Shown here one piece after another: positions 6,369-7,347 of a stretch of DNA of 7,347 bases. The first letter of the stretch is position 1, and each line of letters opens with the position of its first letter. The DNA lies in the NCBI GenBank assembly GCA_964606415.1, contig CAZSGN010000139.1, positions 1-7,347 of the forward strand, read 5' to 3'. The notes under the pieces were generated by a model that made no database searches, was not told the DNA's origin, and saw nothing but the letters and a program-made list of their open reading frames with translations. The position numbers were made by a program, and so were the translations under genes. This DNA comes from CAZSGN01 sp964606415 (lineage in GTDB: Bacteria > Bacteroidota > Bacteroidia > Bacteroidales > JBBRXJ01).

Positions 6369-7157
6369 ATGAGTAAAAAGCATTATTATACAGAATTGCC
6401 TTCTTTTCTACAAGAGTCGTCTTCCTTTAAAATGAAGGTTAAAAGGAATATTAATGGTATCCTGGGTACGATTGCTTTTCATTTAATTCTGGCAATTTTG
6501 TTTGTTTCTTTAAAACTGAATCATCAGGAAGTACATAAAGAGAAAGAAGTTATTGTGGTTGACTTTGTTGAGGAAGATATTAGGGTGGCTGAGCAAATCC
6601 AGGAAACCAAAGAGAAAAAGGATGAGGCCATAGATAAGATTGCTGAAAAGGAGTTATCAGAGGAAATGAAAGATGTTCCTGTAAATGTTTCTCAGCAAGA
6701 AGAAGCGGATTTGGAGCCGGATCGTTATCTGGATAAGTATAAAAAAGATTTGGGAGTAGAAGATCCCCAGGAATCCGTGCCGGGAGATGGAGATATTAGT
6801 ATGGGGGATGTGAAGGCCGAAGAACAGGAAAAACAATCATCGGATGAAGATGCAGGCGAATATCAGGGGCCGACAACAGTGCATTATCATCTGGAAGGGC
6901 GAAGTAAACGATATCTGCCGGTACCGGTTTATATGTGTCCCAATAGTGGTAAGGTTGTTGTTAATATTAGGGTGAATAAACGTGGGCAAGTCATTTATAC
7001 TTCGATTAATGAGGAGAAGACGGATGTATCTGATGAATGCTTGTTTGAAGTGGCCCTGCGTTATGCAGAACGCTCTGTTTTTACTGCAGATCTTAATGGC
7101 CCGTCTAAGCAGTATGGATATATTAGTTACCAGTTTCAATCACAGGGTAGCGAATAG
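6369..7157 (+). CDS. TonB-like energy-transducer-family protein
   Basis: This 262-residue protein has TonB topology: a short cytosolic start, one membrane helix (28-49, 'INGILGTIAFHLILAILFV'), a long periplasmic linker and a compact C-terminal domain (about 169-257). The C-terminal domain begins 'GPTTVHYHLEGRSKRYLPVP', then 'GKVVVNIRVNKRGQVI' and ends 'YGYISYQF', as in Bacteroidetes TonB-like proteins. Two cysteines (C190, C224) may pair. The linker is Glu/Lys-rich and nearly free of the Pro-Lys/Pro-Glu repeats of classical TonB, so it may not contact TonB-dependent receptors. GTG at 6366 is in frame, but ATG at 6369 after TTTGGG is preferred. It starts nine bases after the protease-barrel gene, clearly in the same operon. 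No ExbB or ExbD gene is in the window. Confidence 0.7.
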   Translation: MSKKHYYTELPSFLQESSSFKMKVKRNINGILGTIAFHLILAILFVSLKLNHQEVHKEKEVIVVDFVEEDIRVAEQIQETKEKKDEAIDKIAEKELSEEMKDVPVNVSQQEEADLEPDRYLDKYKKDLGVEDPQESVPGDGDISMGDVKAEEQEKQSSDEDAGEYQGPTTVHYHLEGRSKRYLPVPVYMCPNSGKVVVNIRVNKRGQVIYTSINEEKTDVSDECLFEVALRYAERSVFTADLNGPSKQYGYISYQFQSQGSE

Positions 7158-7347
7158 GGTGCTCTGCTCACAGAAGTCCGATAAAAGCCTTGTCGTATTT
7201 GTTAAAACATATCCCGTCCTGCCGCCAGCATTCACAATAACAAGGTGGCTGAGCGAAGCCGAAGCCACAACCATTTGAATTGCCGGAAACCTGATATACA
7301 TAAATTTCTGATTAACTTACATATATCTTTATTTGATGATGGCAAGT
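7158..7347. other. Non-coding 3' region, possible start of a further gene
   Basis: No convincing gene is seen here. An open frame that continues to 7278 starts inside the TonB-like gene and is a shadow with a Cys/Met/Arg-rich, unprotein-like sequence. Apart from the palindrome, the region holds TATCTTTA (7324-7331), one base off the -7 consensus. Just after it, ATGATGGCAAGT (7336-7347) could begin a gene with residues MMAS. The spacing would give an almost leaderless transcript, so promoter and start may not belong together. The window ends too soon to decide. Confidence 0.3.
7245..7268. repeat. REP-like palindrome in intergenic DNA
   Basis: Perfect 6-bp arms GTGGCT (7245-7250) and AGCCAC (7263-7268) flank a 12-base loop. 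An alternative internal pairing is GGCT (7247-7250) with AGCC (7257-7260). The sequence closely resembles a 'GTGGCTGAGCG-AGTCGAAGCCAC' palindrome that I recall as frequent in Bacteroidetes intergenic regions; this was not searched. It follows the TonB-like gene by 87 bases and could help end the operon's transcript. It differs in sequence from the palindrome at 60-85. Confidence 0.55.

Noticed and set aside
7163..7174. Small hairpin TCTG-CTCA-CAGA just after the TonB-like gene
   Set aside because: A four-base stem without a following T run is too weak to call a terminator.
6982..7278. A 98-codon forward open frame running past the end of the TonB-like gene
   Set aside because: Most of it overlaps the well-supported TonB-like C-terminal domain in another frame, and its composition is unlike a real protein.
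1..7347. CRISPR arrays, tRNA or rRNA genes, insertion sequences
   Set aside because: No regularly spaced repeats, no tRNA-like cloverleaf or rRNA core sequence, and no transposase-like protein were seen on either strand.

Overview
The window looks like a chromosome segment of a Bacteroidota (Bacteroidetes) bacterium. The evidence is coherent but indirect. A perfect TAnnTTTG-type -7 box lies upstream of the first complete gene and Shine-Dalgarno sites are weak or absent. A TonB-like protein has the 'LPVPVY-C' C-terminal layout I associate with that phylum. A large Omp85-like barrel protein and a small signal-peptide barrel protein point to an outer membrane. No species can be named from the sequence alone.

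Layout. (1) Positions 1-208 hold the probable last codons of a truncated upstream gene, an imperfect GC-rich palindrome and a promoter. (2) Positions 209-878 hold an AT-rich two-gene toxin-antitoxin module: a UPF0175-family antitoxin overlapping by 8 bp a DUF3368 PIN-like toxin. (3) Positions 969-2437, minus strand, hold two overlapping genes for paralogous membrane proteins. Each has a DUF3592-like module between two membrane helices. The downstream copy also carries a cytosolic C-terminal domain resembling MtfA/M90 metallopeptidases, in which the HExxH zinc site is gone. (4) A 151-bp divergent intergenic region separates these from a rightward cluster: a small outer-membrane barrel protein (2589-3125), a SUI1/YciH-type translation factor (3169-3516), a 947-residue gluzincin protease / beta-propeller / Omp85-like barrel protein (3516-6359) and a TonB-like protein (6369-7157). 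(5) Positions 7158-7347 are non-coding, with a REP-like palindrome and possibly the first codons of another gene.

How the genes may work together. The SUI1, protease-barrel and TonB-like genes are almost contiguous (1-bp overlap, then a 9-bp gap), so they are very probably one transcript. Three of the four rightward products act at the cell envelope, which suggests an envelope-maintenance or export locus, but the joint task is unknown. The minus-strand pair is a separate inner-membrane unit in which an apparent peptidase pseudoenzyme may serve as a binding or sensing domain. The toxin-antitoxin module is probably a later arrival and unrelated to the rest.

The most unusual items are the DUF3592 plus dead-MtfA fusion next to its own short paralogue, and the single-chain gluzincin / propeller / RGY-motif barrel protein. 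All family assignments were made by eye, without profile searches.
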